Part shown: piece after piece, positions 9,209-18,310 of the stretch
How positions within the stretch are numbered: the first letter of the stretch is position 1
How the letters are laid out: every line of letters starts with the position of its first letter
NCBI GenBank assembly: GCA_013214965.1
Contig: JABSRU010000045.1
Coordinates: 1-33,954 of the forward strand
Reading direction: 5' to 3'
Length of the DNA: 33,954 nucleotides
From: Gammaproteobacteria bacterium
Lineage (GTDB): Bacteria; Pseudomonadota; Gammaproteobacteria; Enterobacterales; Psychrobiaceae
Notes under the pieces: model-generated
What the model was told of the DNA's origin: nothing
Databases searched by the model: none
What the model saw: the letters and a program-made list of their open reading frames with translations, nothing else
Program-made: the position numbers and the translations under genes

Positions 9209-10975
9209 TTAGTAAGTACGAGCTTTAGGTGGGAAAGCTTCACGCTTATGCGGCGCAAAGTTTACATCACGCTTACTCATGGTTTCAGTATCAGGGTGAT
9301 AAACACTGTGACATAGCCAATTAACATCATCACGATCCGGGAAATCTTCACGGGAGTGTGCACCACGACTTTCTTCACGGAAATTAGCCGCGACAGCAGT
9401 CGCAAAAGCGGTTTCCATTAAGTTGTCCAACTCTAAACATTCAATACGCTGAGTATTAAATTCTGCTGAGTTGTCAGACAATTTAGCGTTATTTAAACGT
9501 TTACGGATTGCTTTTAGTTCTTTCAAACCTTTAGCCATCGATTCGCCTTCGCGGAATACCGAGAAATTAAGCTGCATACATAACTGCATGTCTTTCTTAA
9601 TTTGCACCGGATCTTCACCGTCTTTATTGTTTTCCCAACGGTTAAGACGTTCAAGTGCAGCATCAACATGTGCCTCAGTCGCATCTTTATGGCTTAATTC
9701 ATCGGTTAAATACTTACCCAAGAATTGCCCAGCGCTACGGCCAAATACCACTAAATCAAGTAATGAGTTACCACCTAAGCGGTTAGCACCGTGAACAGAT
9801 ACACAAGCGATTTCACCAACGGCAAATAATCCCTCAATCACACTGTCAGTGCCATCATGGTTACGCAGTAATGCTTGACCATGAATATTAGCTAACACAC
9901 CACCCATCATATAATGACAAGTCGGCAATACTGGAATTGGCGCTTCAACTGGATCGACGTGAGCAAAAGTACGTGATAAATCACAAACACCCGGCAAACG
10001 AGACTCAAGGGTTTCTTTACCTAAATGATCAAGTTTTAGCAGTAGATGTGGACCTAATGGACCATCAAGACCACGACCGTCACGAATTTCGCTCATCATT
10101 GAACGAGCAACTACATCACGAGATGCTAAATCTTTGGCGTTTGGTGCATAACGTTCCATGAAACGTTCGCCGTCTTTATTGAGTAAGTAACCACCCTCAC
10201 CACGACAACCTTCAGTCACTAATACGCCCGAACCCGCAATACCTGTTGGGTGGAACTGCCACATTTCCATGTCCTGCATGCTACAACCAGCACGAATCGC
10301 CATACCAACACCGTCACCGGTGTTAATATGAGCATTAGTGGTTGAAGCATAAATACGACCTGCGCCGCCAGTAGCTAATACCGTGGCACGACCTTTGAAG
10401 TAAACCACTTCGCCAGTTTCAATGTTCATTGCAGTACAACCAACGATAGTACCATCTTCGTTCTTAACGAGATCCAGTGCATACCATTCGCTGAAAATGT
10501 TAGTTTCGTTTTTAACATTCTGCTGATAAAGCAAATGTAACAGTGCATGACCAGTACGATCGGCCGCAGCCGCCGTACGAGCTGCTTGCTCGCCACCAAA
10601 AGATTTCGATTGGCCGCCAAACGGACGTTGGTAAATTTTGCCATTCTCTAAACGTGAAAATGGTAGTCCCATGGTTTCAAGTTCAATAACAGCTTCCGGA
10701 CCCGCCTCACACATAAATTCGATCGCGTCCTGATCACCGATAAAATCGGAACCCTTAACGGTATCGTACATATGCCACTGCCAATCATCATCATGGGTGT
10801 TGCCTAAGGCAACGGTGATACCGCCTTGAGCAGATACAGTGTGAGAACGAGTTGGGAATACTTTAGAGATCAACGCACAGGTTTTACCTTCTTGCGTGAT
10901 TTGTAATGCCGCGCGCATACCTGCGCCACCAGCGCCAATAACAACAGCGTCAAATTCTAATACAGGAATAGCCAC
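9209..10975 (-). CDS. sdhA: Succinate dehydrogenase flavoprotein subunit
   Basis: This subunit oxidises succinate to fumarate at a covalently bound FAD. The 588 residues match the family. The FAD Rossmann motif is [13 protein letters not shown] (residues 12-24). The FAD-attachment His45 lies in [32 protein letters not shown], the catalytic Arg region SRDVVARSM and HYMMGGV follow. This FAD is attached to His by the SdhE-assisted self-catalysed route and is unrelated to the ApbE gene of this window. The start lies 2 bases after the sdhD stop. Confidence 0.98.
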   Translation of the reverse strand: MAIPVLEFDAVVIGAGGAGMRAALQITQEGKTCALISKVFPTRSHTVSAQGGITVALGNTHDDDWQWHMYDTVKGSDFIGDQDAIEFMCEAGPEAVIELETMGLPFSRLENGKIYQRPFGGQSKSFGGEQAARTAAAADRTGHALLHLLYQQNVKNETNIFSEWYALDLVKNEDGTIVGCTAMNIETGEVVYFKGRATVLATGGAGRIYASTTNAHINTGDGVGMAIRAGCSMQDMEMWQFHPTGIAGSGVLVTEGCRGEGGYLLNKDGERFMERYAPNAKDLASRDVVARSMMSEIRDGRGLDGPLGPHLLLKLDHLGKETLESRLPGVCDLSRTFAHVDPVEAPIPVLPTCHYMMGGVLANIHGQALLRNHDGTDSVIEGLFAVGEIACVSVHGANRLGGNSLLDLVVFGRSAGQFLGKYLTDELSHKDATEAHVDAALERLNRWENNKDGEDPVQIKKDMQLCMQLNFSVFREGESMAKGLKELKAIRKRLNNAKLSDNSAEFNTQRIECLELDNLMETAFATAVAANFREESRGAHSREDFPDRDDVNWLCHSVYHPDTETMSKRDVNFAPHKREAFPPKARTY

Positions 10976-10977
10976 TT

Positions 10978-11322
10978 TTAGACCTCCAACAAAATAACAA
11001 CGCCAGCAATCACATAACTAAACGCAATGACGTTTAAAATGAGCTGGAGCATAAAACGAAGACCAACAGGCTTAATGTAATCTGTTAATACCTGCCATAA
11101 ACCAATCCAAACATGGGCTAGTAATGACAATAACGTGAGTATCGTAAAGACCTGCATCCCTAAATTAGAAAATAATGATTTCCAAGATAGATAATTAACA
11201 TCATTGGTCAGGAAGAATCCTAATAAGAACATTGCATATAGCGCCAGATTAATTCCCGCGACACGAATGATTATATAATCATGAACGCCACTGCGCCCAA
11301 GTGTTGCCGCGTTGGCTACCAT
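10978..11322 (-). CDS. sdhD: Succinate dehydrogenase membrane anchor subunit
   Basis: This small membrane subunit, with SdhC, binds heme b and ubiquinone. I chose the ATG ending at 11322 ([16 protein letters not shown], 114 residues), which aligns with E. coli SdhD and lies 7 bases after AGGAG. The ATG at 11328 is only one base from AGGAG. Three hydrophobic segments are visible. His70 and Tyr82 in [19 protein letters not shown] match the E. coli heme ligand and quinone residues. It overlaps the end of sdhC by 7 bases, which suggests coupled translation. Confidence 0.96.
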   Translation of the reverse strand: MVANAATLGRSGVHDYIIIRVAGINLALYAMFLLGFFLTNDVNYLSWKSLFSNLGMQVFTILTLLSLLAHVWIGLWQVLTDYIKPVGLRFMLQLILNVIAFSYVIAGVVILLEV

Positions 11323-11702
11323 ACCCATACTCCTGCTAATACTGATAAAATCACTGATGCACCCATAGTGATTTGTGCTGACTTGGTGGCGGTATCAAAC
11401 TCTTCGCCGTAGCCCATATCCATCACTATATGTCGTATTCCGATAATTAGGTGGTAGGCTAATGCGGTTAAAATACCCCAGAAGATAAACTTAGCCAGAT
11501 AACTACCCATTAATTCCTGCACGTGTGCGAAGCCCATTGGCGACGATAACGATTCAGCAAGGAACCACATCAAAATACCGGTAGCGAAGAACATGATAAC
11601 GCCACTTACTCGGTGTAAGATTGATGCAATTGCGGTTAATGGAAAGCTAATGGTCTGTAAGTCAAGGTTTACAGGTCTTTGCTTTTTCACGATTGTGCTC
11701 AC
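11316..11702 (-). CDS. sdhC: Succinate dehydrogenase cytochrome b556 subunit
   Basis: This is the larger membrane anchor of complex II, with 128 residues and three transmembrane segments. KKQRPVNLDLQTISFP is the standard N-terminus. Ser27 and Arg31 (IASILHR) match the E. coli quinone-site residues, and His84 in YHLIIGIRH is the heme ligand. The formal start is a GTG. The next GTG, four codons later and directly before KKQRPVNL, is also possible, and neither has a strong ribosome site. It is the first gene of sdhCDAB. Confidence 0.96.
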   Translation of the reverse strand: MSTIVKKQRPVNLDLQTISFPLTAIASILHRVSGVIMFFATGILMWFLAESLSSPMGFAHVQELMGSYLAKFIFWGILTALAYHLIIGIRHIVMDMGYGEEFDTATKSAQITMGASVILSVLAGVWVW

Positions 11703-11810
11703 TTAGCTCTAAAATTGAAGCCCTTTATTGTTATAAAAGAGATAATCTTCCGGGCCTCGGCAAGAATATGTTGGATAATCACTTATCTTTTAATCTCTTT
11801 TTGTTGCGCT

Positions 11811-11840
11811 ATTAGATTGTGACAAATCTGTCGCATCCAA
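11811..11840 (-). promoter_or_regulatory. Candidate sdhC promoter with a palindrome in the spacer
   Basis: On the minus strand, TTGGAT (11840-11835) and TCTAAT (11816-11811) are 18 bases apart. The -10 fits the consensus in five of six bases; the -35 is weaker. The spacer is almost wholly filled by the palindrome read on the plus strand as TGTGACAAATCTGTCGCA. Confidence 0.35.
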
Positions 11841-12059
11841 TAAACACGACGAAAGTATACTGGGACTAGGTCGCAAATACAATTATTGTAAGAGGCTAAA
11901 TCATCGAAAAACACATTTGAAACTATCATTTTTGTTGGTCGAAAATATTATCCAAACCACCAATTGTATACAATTTGTGGTTAAATACGGCTAAATGACC
12001 AAATTGCCAGCTTAAAACGTACAATTATTCAGCTAAAATAAGTTAAACATTCATTTAAA

Positions 12060-12089
12060 TTGACAAGATAGTCACTTTTTAGGTTAAAT
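12060..12089 (+). promoter_or_regulatory. Candidate gltA promoter
   Basis: A perfect TTGACA (12060-12065) lies 18 bases before TTAAAT (12084-12089), giving a leader of about 60 bases. The -10 lies inside the second copy of the GGTTAAATACGG repeat, so a protein bound to that repeat could block or shift RNA polymerase. Confidence 0.4.
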
Positions 12090-12158
12090 ACGGGCAATTA
12101 TTTATCTGCTGTGAATAAAAGCTGAATAAATTACTAAAATAACAGAGGAGCAAATATT

Positions 12159-13442
12159 ATGACACAACGTCACGCCACCCTAACGGTCGACGGTAACGAT
12201 TTAATTGATTTACCAATTAGTTCAGGCACTGAAGGCCATGATGTAATAGACATCAGTAAACTAGGTGGCACCGGATATTTCACCTTTGACCCAGGCTTTA
12301 TGGCCACTGCATCTTGTGAGTCAGAAATTACTTACATTGATGGCAATAAAGGTATTTTATTACACCGCGGTTACCCAATCGATCAATTAGCCAAAAATGC
12401 TGATTACTTAGAAGTTTGTTATATTCTCCTTTATGGTGATAAACCCACTAAAGCCCAATATGAAGAATTCGTTGCTATCGTGAAAAACCATACTATGGTT
12501 CACGATCAGCTAATGCATTTCTTTAAAGGTTTCCGTCGTGATGCTCACCCAATGGCGATCCTATGTGGTGTTGTTGGTGCATTATCATCGTTCTACCATG
12601 ACTCATTAGATATTAACAATCCACGCCATCGTGAAATTGCGGCATTCCGTTTAATTTCAAAAATGCCAACATTGGCGGCAATGAGCTACAAATACAGCAT
12701 TGGCCAACCATTCGTTTTTCCTAAAAATGAATTAACATATGCCGAAAACTTCTTACACATGATGTTTTCTGTGCCAACTGAAGAATACGTGGTTAACCCG
12801 ATTGTCGCTCGTGCGATGGATCGTATCTTTACGCTTCATGCGGATCACGAACAAAATGCGTCAACCTCTACGGTTCGTTTAGCGGGTTCATCGGGTGCTA
12901 ACCCATTCGCTTGTATCGCTGCCGGTATCGCCTCACTTTGGGGACCGGCTCACGGTGGTGCTAACGAAGCGTGTTTAGCAATGCTTGAAGAAATTGGCAG
13001 TGTTGATCGCATCGAAGAGTACGTGGCTAAAGCGAAAGATAAATCAGACCCGTTCCGTTTAATGGGCTTTGGTCATCGTGTTTATAAAAACCACGATCCT
13101 CGTGCCACGGTAATGCGCGAAACTTGTCATGAAGTGTTAAAAGAACTTAATGTTAAAGATCCACTGTTAGATGTTGCGATGGAACTTGAGCGTATTGCGC
13201 TTGAAGACCCATACTTCATCGAGAAGAAACTTTACCCTAACGTCGATTTCTATTCAGGTATCGTGATGCGTGCTATGGGTATTCCAACGTCAATGTTTAC
13301 GGTAATCTTTGCATTATCACGTACTGTTGGTTGGGTTTCACATTGGAAAGAAATGTTAAGTCAACCTGGTCACAAAATTGGTCGTCCTCGTCAACTATAT
13401 ACGGGCGAAGCACATCGTGACTTCAAGTCTGATGCAAAATAA
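12159..13442 (+). CDS. gltA: Citrate synthase (type II, NADH-sensitive type)
   Basis: This enzyme joins acetyl-CoA and oxaloacetate to citrate, the first step of the TCA cycle. The 427 residues fit the hexameric gammaproteobacterial type. Landmarks are [51 protein letters not shown] with the first active-site His, [14 protein letters not shown] with the second, and [17 protein letters not shown] with the catalytic Asp. AGAGGAG lies about 8 bases before the ATG. It is divergent from sdhCDAB and ends in its own terminator. Confidence 0.98.
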   Translation: MTQRHATLTVDGNDLIDLPISSGTEGHDVIDISKLGGTGYFTFDPGFMATASCESEITYIDGNKGILLHRGYPIDQLAKNADYLEVCYILLYGDKPTKAQYEEFVAIVKNHTMVHDQLMHFFKGFRRDAHPMAILCGVVGALSSFYHDSLDINNPRHREIAAFRLISKMPTLAAMSYKYSIGQPFVFPKNELTYAENFLHMMFSVPTEEYVVNPIVARAMDRIFTLHADHEQNASTSTVRLAGSSGANPFACIAAGIASLWGPAHGGANEACLAMLEEIGSVDRIEEYVAKAKDKSDPFRLMGFGHRVYKNHDPRATVMRETCHEVLKELNVKDPLLDVAMELERIALEDPYFIEKKLYPNVDFYSGIVMRAMGIPTSMFTVIFALSRTVGWVSHWKEMLSQPGHKIGRPRQLYTGEAHRDFKSDAK

Positions 13443-13464
13443 GATTTTTCAATAAAATCAATGG

Positions 13465-13500
13465 AAAAAGCCAGTGACTATTCACTGGCTTTTTGTTTTT
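13465..13500 (+). terminator. Rho-independent terminator of gltA
   Basis: AAAAAGCCAGTGA (13465-13477), loop CTAT, then TCACTGGCTTTTT (13482-13494) forms a perfect 13-bp stem followed by GTTTTT. It starts 22 bases after the gltA stop. Confidence 0.93.
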
Positions 13501-13504
13501 AGCC

Positions 13505-13770
13505 ATACCCGTGCTACCTGAAAATTCGTGATTTCAGCGGGAGTTTAAATGCTCAAGAGCAAGGCATTTATTGAAGACAATGGTTTATGCCCTTATCAAA
13601 ATAAATAACGCGGCAATTGAGCATTTAAAAACCGCCCTACGGGAATTGCTCAGGTAAGTAATCACTGCGTTACATCAGTTTGAAAGGCAATAAGCCTTCC
13701 TAAAATGATGTGCCTTATGCTTACTCACCTGAGTCATTCTGAAACCTGAATTTTCAAGTGGCACGGGTAT
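13505..13770. repeat. 266-bp MITE-like element with 23-bp terminal inverted repeats
   Basis: The ends at 13505-13527 and 13748-13770 are inverted repeats that match in 21 of 23 bases and begin ATACCCGTGC. Inside is a second near-perfect inverted pair: GCGGGAGTTTAAATGCTCAA at 13537-13556 against 13617-13635, with 13 bases TTTAAATGCTCAA matching exactly. Smaller hairpins include AAGGCAT/ATGCCCTT and CTCAGGTAAGTAA/TTACTCACCTGAG. No open reading frame of note lies inside, and no clear target duplication was seen. It fills the space between the gltA terminator and the efflux operon promoter region. A diverged relative lies at 1-126. Confidence 0.75.
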
Positions 13771-13851
13771 ATATAAACCTGATATTAATCAAATTAACCA
13801 CATCACTTGTTAAATTAACCAATACACAATCAATCTAATAGTTATTACCTT

Positions 13852-13868
13852 TGTAACGTATTGTTACA
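13852..13868. promoter_or_regulatory. Palindrome upstream of the RND operon, candidate operator
   Basis: TGTAAC-GTATT-GTTACA is a 6-bp inverted repeat with a 5-base spacer, about 85 bases before the start of the membrane fusion gene. Efflux operons are often controlled by TetR-type repressors that bind such sites, but no regulator gene is adjacent, so the role is inferred. Confidence 0.3.
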
Positions 13869-13951
13869 TATCACTTATCAATTATTGGCATGCCCTGTGC
13901 TAACTTAAGAATAATTCAATCATTAAATTTTCTTAATAGAGGCATAACATA

Positions 13952-15031
13952 ATGCTCACGTTCAAAAATAACTTTCTGATTACAGCAATCATTCTTTCTT
14001 CATCTTTATTAGTTGCCTGTGGTGGTCCCGATGAAAAGGATCAAGCGAAAGAAAAAGAAGTCTTCGCCATTCCTGTCACCGTCAATGAAATTTCTCGCCA
14101 GGCTATCTCATCAAATTTTCACACCACCACCACATTAGAAGCTCGTAACGAAGCTGATATTATTTCTCGCGTCACCGGTATCATTGAACAATTAACGGTC
14201 GAAGAAGGTGATTTTGTAAAGAAAGGTCAACTATTAGCAAAAATAGACCCGCGCCGTTATCAATTAGCGTTAAATAAAGCCAATGCCGAACTTGCTGGGA
14301 TTAAGCAAGAACTGCAACGCTTTAATTCAATGGTTCAAAAGAAGCTAGTGAGTGAACAAAGTGCCGCTAAGCTTAAATTTCAATATCAAGCCGCTATAGC
14401 TGCGAGAGATCTCGCGGCATTAGACCTCCAAGATAGTCAAATTATCGCGCCAATCACTGGCTATATTTCACAACGTTTCGTCAAGCCCGGTCATTTTACT
14501 CAAGGTTACCAAAAGCTATTTCATGTGGTCGATCAAACGAACTTACAAGCGATTGTCTATTTACCAGAACATCAATTAAGTAATATTAAAATCGCCCAGC
14601 AAGCCCAGCTAAAGTTTAGCGCCCGTCAGCACAAAGTCTATCCAGCACAAGTGCGTTCAATATCGCCGGTGATTGACAGTAGAACTGGGACTTTTAAAGT
14701 TATTTTATCGCTAGACAATCAACAGCTAGAGCTTAAACCGGGAATGTTTGCCCAACTTGCGTTAACCTTTGAGACTCATCATGATGCCCTCACGGTGCCA
14801 AGCGACGCAATTATTACCTTAGATAACAACAGCAAGATATTTGTGATTAAAGAAAACAAAGCGGTTGAAATTAGTATCACCAAAGGATTTATTCAAGAGA
14901 GTAACACCGAGATATTTGGTCAGCTTGCAGTCGGTGACAAAATTGTGGTCAGTGGTCAGCATAACTTAAAAGCCGATGCGTTAGTTGATATCTTAAATCA
15001 AGATGATACTTCATTAGTTAAAGCCCACTAA
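13952..15031 (+). CDS. RND efflux membrane fusion lipoprotein
   Basis: This periplasmic adaptor links RND permeases to an outer-membrane channel. The 359 residues begin with a lipoprotein signal peptide with the lipobox LVAC, acylated Cys23. The HlyD-type order follows: a first beta-barrel and lipoyl half (TLEARNEADIISRVTGIIEQLTVEEGDFVKKGQLLAKID), a short coiled-coil hairpin (about residues 93-150), the second lipoyl half (DSQIIAPITGYISQRFVKPG), then beta-barrel and membrane-proximal domains (FKVILSLDNQQLELKPGMFAQL). It is the first gene of a three-gene efflux operon. TAGAGGC precedes the ATG. The substrate cannot be told from sequence. Confidence 0.93.
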   Translation: MLTFKNNFLITAIILSSSLLVACGGPDEKDQAKEKEVFAIPVTVNEISRQAISSNFHTTTTLEARNEADIISRVTGIIEQLTVEEGDFVKKGQLLAKIDPRRYQLALNKANAELAGIKQELQRFNSMVQKKLVSEQSAAKLKFQYQAAIAARDLAALDLQDSQIIAPITGYISQRFVKPGHFTQGYQKLFHVVDQTNLQAIVYLPEHQLSNIKIAQQAQLKFSARQHKVYPAQVRSISPVIDSRTGTFKVILSLDNQQLELKPGMFAQLALTFETHHDALTVPSDAIITLDNNSKIFVIKENKAVEISITKGFIQESNTEIFGQLAVGDKIVVSGQHNLKADALVDILNQDDTSLVKAH

Positions 15032-15055
15032 CAGCCACTTCGGATAGGAAATATT

Positions 15056-18000
15056 ATGAGCTTAATTGATACCGCCATCAAACGTCCAGTCACGGTATGG
15101 ATGTTCACTTTCGCTGTGATGCTATTTGGTTTAGTTGGATTGTCACGCTTGTCTGTCAATTTGTTGCCGGACTTGTCATATCCAACCCTGACGGTTAGAA
15201 CCACTTATACTGGCGCAGCTCCCGGTGAAATTGAACAGTTAATTACCAAACCGATTGAAGAAGCTGTCGGGGTTGTTAAAGGGTTACGTAAAATCAGTTC
15301 GATTTCTAAAGCAGGACAGTCTGATGTATTGCTCGAATTCGAATGGGATGCTCCAATGGACATCACCAGTCTAGAGGTCCGTGAAAAACTCGATTTAATC
15401 AGCCTCCCCCTTGATGTTCAAAAACCACTGATTTTAAAATTTAATCCATCGCTAGATCCAATTATTCGATTGGGGCTGCAAAGCAGTGATAATTCCATTG
15501 CCGGACTGACTAAATTACGAACCTTTGCGGAATATGACATTAAGCGCCAACTGGAATCGTTAATTGGGGTGGCATCGGTTAAATTAGGAGGCGGATTAGA
15601 GCAAGAATATCAAGTCAGTATCGACCAACATAAACTGGCTCAGCTTAATTTAAGTAGCCAACAAATTGTTGAACGCATAAATGCTGAAAATATCAATGTC
15701 TCTGCGGGTAAACTCATTGATGGCAATACCCAATATCTAGTACGTACTCTCAATCAGTTTACCGACATTAGTCAAATTGGTCAGTTGGTGGTTTATCGCC
15801 AGGACGACCGAATCATTTACCTTCATGATATTGCTACCATCACCGATGGTTATAAAGAACGAACCGATGTCACTCGTATCAATGCCGCCGAAGCCGTTGA
15901 ATTAGCCATCTATAAAGAAGGCGATGCTAACACAGTACAAGTAGCGAAACTGATTAATAGAAAACTCGATGCCATTCGTAAATTCTCAGGTGATCGTTAT
16001 CAATTAACCGTGGTTTATGATCAATCGACTTTTATCAGTAACGCAATCAATGAAGTGAAGTCAGCTGGGATTATTGGCGGCTTATTAGCGATGCTGGTAC
16101 TCTATTTTTTCTTACGCTCGATTATTCCAACCCTCATTATTTCACTGTCGATTCCGGTATCGGTCATTGCAACATTTAACATGATGTATGCTAACGACAT
16201 AAGCCTTAACATTATGTCGTTAGGTGGCATTGCTTTAGCGACCGGCTTATTAGTTGATAACGCTATTGTGGTATTAGAGAACATTTCACGCTATAAAAAT
16301 CAGGGGGTAGGGGCTATTGAAGCCGCGGCTAAAGGGACCAAAGAAGTAAGCGGTGCGATTATCGCCTCAACGTTAACCACCCTCGCCGTTTTCATCCCAT
16401 TAATTTTTATCGAAGGCGTTGCTGGTCAACTGTTTAGCGATCAAGCGATGACCGTCGCTTTTGCCCTCATTGCTTCATTGATTGTGGCACTGACTCTTAT
16501 TCCCATGCTGTCATCAAGAGAAAAAAAGCAGGTCATTGAACAACCAACGGTCACCAAGCTACCTTTTGGCCAATTAACCTTAGGGCAAAAAATAACAACG
16601 GTGTTATTTTTGCCACTAAAACTGATCTTTGTTTGGTTACCTATGTTGGTTTCTCGCGTATTTTTGGTGATTTTTCATAGCATAAGTAAACTACTTGGCG
16701 TGGTCATGCGCCCCTTAACTAAAGGCTTTAATCTTAGTTTCGATCTGTTAGAGAAAGTCTATCAAACCCTGCTTAATCTGGCGCTAAATCATCGCCTAAA
16801 GACTTTATTTGCCAGTATATTGTTTGCTTGCTCTACCCTATTAATTTTACCGAAAATTGGCGTGGAATTATTACCACCACTCTCGCAAGGGGAATTCTAT
16901 TTCGACGTTGAACTCAGACCAGGCACGCCATTAGCCACTACCGACAACACTATTAACACCATTGCCTTACAATTACAGAGCGATAAGCGGGTTAAGAGTA
17001 CTTATTCGTTGACGGGTCGCGGCAGCTTAATGACTAGCACTGCCAGTAAAGGGGGCGAACATCAAGCAAGGTTGCAAGTTATTTTACATAATAGTGATGA
17101 TGAAGCGGCCGTCATGCGGGATATCCGTCAACAGGCTAAGCGATTAATGGGGGCAACCACGGCTTTATCTCGACCGGAGTTATTTACCTTTAGTAAACCC
17201 ATTAGTATTGAGCTTGCAGCTTATGATCTAGAAAAATTAAAGCAATATAGCCAGCAACTGGCACAATTGATGGAACAGGATCAACATTTTGCTGATGTCG
17301 CCAATAGCCAGCGCCCTGGTCAGCCAGAATTAGCGATTCATTTTAATCAACAAAAAATAGCCCAACTGGGATTAAGTTCACCCAAAATAGCCCAACTGCT
17401 AGCGATAAAAATTGGCGGTACCATCGCCAGTAAATACACTCTATTCGATCGTAAAATTGATATTTTAGTCCGTAATAACCTTGAAGATCGTAACTCACTA
17501 AGCGACTTGCAAGAACTGATTGTTAACCCCGGCAGTGATTATCCAATTACCTTGGCTAGCATCAGTGAAATAGTGGAAACCGTTGGTCCGGCTCAAATCA
17601 ACCGGGTCAATCAACAACGGGTCGCGATTATTAGTGCCAATATTGCCGTTGGCGACCAAAAATCAGCGGTAGAACATGCTCAAGCATTGATCAACCAACT
17701 TAAGCTACCGTTATCGGTGGTAGCCACCTTTGGCGGTCAAAGCGAAGAAATGGAACAATCCTTTAACTCGATGCTCATGGCATTAGTGTTAGCGGTCTTT
17801 TTAGTCTATTTAGTGATGGCTTCTCAATTTGAATCATTGCTCCACCCACTGCTGATTTTATTCAGTGTACCATTAGCGGCTGTCGGCTCAATTTATGGAT
17901 TGTTTATTACCGGCACCAACATCAGTGTCATCGTGTTTATCGGTTTAATTATGCTCGCCGGAATAGTGGTCAATAATGCCATTGTGTTAGTCGACCGTAT

Positions 18001-18310
18001 TAATCAACTCAGAACACAGGGACTAGAAAAATTAACAGCCATTAAACAGGCCGCCAGCTCAAGACTACGCCCAATCATTATGACGACACTCACCACAACG
18101 CTTGGTTTAATACCAATGGCCGTCGGGCTAGGTGAAGGAAGCGAACTTCGCGCGCCCATGGCAATCACGGTGATCAGTGGCCTACTTTGTTCAACCTTCT
18201 TAACATTGATCATTCTACCTTTGCTTTACCACCTATTTGATAATAAATCATTTGTCACCACTACCGATACGTTAAATGATGACGCTCAGGAGGCTAACCA
18301 TGTCTCATAA
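15056..18310 (+). CDS. RND efflux permease, first of a tandem pair
   Basis: This proton-driven inner-membrane pump subunit of the HAE-1/AcrB type has 1084 residues. It begins MSLIDTAIKRPVTVWMF and shows the porter-domain motif GAAPGEIEQLITKPIEEAVGVVKGL. TM4 has GLLVDNAIVVLENI and TM10 has LAGIVVNNAIVLVDRI. Compared with AcrB, the TM4 Asp pair is Asp-Asn and the TM10 Lys is Asn, a pattern common in this branch of RND pumps. An extra hydrophobic linker of about 80 residues (around 485-565) explains the length above 1030. The C-terminus overlaps the next permease gene by 11 bases. No TolC-type gene is in the operon, so a channel encoded elsewhere is implied. Confidence 0.93.
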   Translation: MSLIDTAIKRPVTVWMFTFAVMLFGLVGLSRLSVNLLPDLSYPTLTVRTTYTGAAPGEIEQLITKPIEEAVGVVKGLRKISSISKAGQSDVLLEFEWDAPMDITSLEVREKLDLISLPLDVQKPLILKFNPSLDPIIRLGLQSSDNSIAGLTKLRTFAEYDIKRQLESLIGVASVKLGGGLEQEYQVSIDQHKLAQLNLSSQQIVERINAENINVSAGKLIDGNTQYLVRTLNQFTDISQIGQLVVYRQDDRIIYLHDIATITDGYKERTDVTRINAAEAVELAIYKEGDANTVQVAKLINRKLDAIRKFSGDRYQLTVVYDQSTFISNAINEVKSAGIIGGLLAMLVLYFFLRSIIPTLIISLSIPVSVIATFNMMYANDISLNIMSLGGIALATGLLVDNAIVVLENISRYKNQGVGAIEAAAKGTKEVSGAIIASTLTTLAVFIPLIFIEGVAGQLFSDQAMTVAFALIASLIVALTLIPMLSSREKKQVIEQPTVTKLPFGQLTLGQKITTVLFLPLKLIFVWLPMLVSRVFLVIFHSISKLLGVVMRPLTKGFNLSFDLLEKVYQTLLNLALNHRLKTLFASILFACSTLLILPKIGVELLPPLSQGEFYFDVELRPGTPLATTDNTINTIALQLQSDKRVKSTYSLTGRGSLMTSTASKGGEHQARLQVILHNSDDEAAVMRDIRQQAKRLMGATTALSRPELFTFSKPISIELAAYDLEKLKQYSQQLAQLMEQDQHFADVANSQRPGQPELAIHFNQQKIAQLGLSSPKIAQLLAIKIGGTIASKYTLFDRKIDILVRNNLEDRNSLSDLQELIVNPGSDYPITLASISEIVETVGPAQINRVNQQRVAIISANIAVGDQKSAVEHAQALINQLKLPLSVVATFGGQSEEMEQSFNSMLMALVLAVFLVYLVMASQFESLLHPLLILFSVPLAAVGSIYGLFITGTNISVIVFIGLIMLAGIVVNNAIVLVDRINQLRTQGLEKLTAIKQAASSRLRPIIMTTLTTTLGLIPMAVGLGEGSELRAPMAITVISGLLCSTFLTLIILPLLYHLFDNKSFVTTTDTLNDDAQEANHVS

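Larger units (their letters stand above)
11703..12158. promoter_or_regulatory. Divergent control region between sdhCDAB and gltA
   Basis: No gene is visible in this AT-rich 456-bp spacer. It contains a likely promoter for each side, an 18-bp imperfect palindrome (11818-11835), a perfect 14-bp palindrome AATTGTATACAATT (11962-11975) and a 12-bp direct repeat GGTTAAATACGG (11979-11990 and 12082-12093). Control of both TCA-cycle operons from this spacer is expected from their layout; the regulators are not identified. Confidence 0.6.

Noticed and set aside
9199-9258. Longer N-terminus for sdhB
   Set aside because: It would overlap sdhA and does not match the family start; AAGGAG fits the ATG ending at 9198.
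9209-10975. SdhA as a target of the ApbE in this window
   Set aside because: SdhA carries FAD on His45 in the HTVSAQGG motif, a different linkage and route from ApbE-made phosphoester FMN.
11818-11835. CRP site upstream of sdhC
   Set aside because: TGTGA is present, but the second half-site does not fit with a 6-base spacer, so I report it only as an unassigned palindrome.
18276-18299. Upstream ATG for the second RND permease
   Set aside because: It would add eight residues with no ribosome site, while AGGAGG fits the ATG at 18300.
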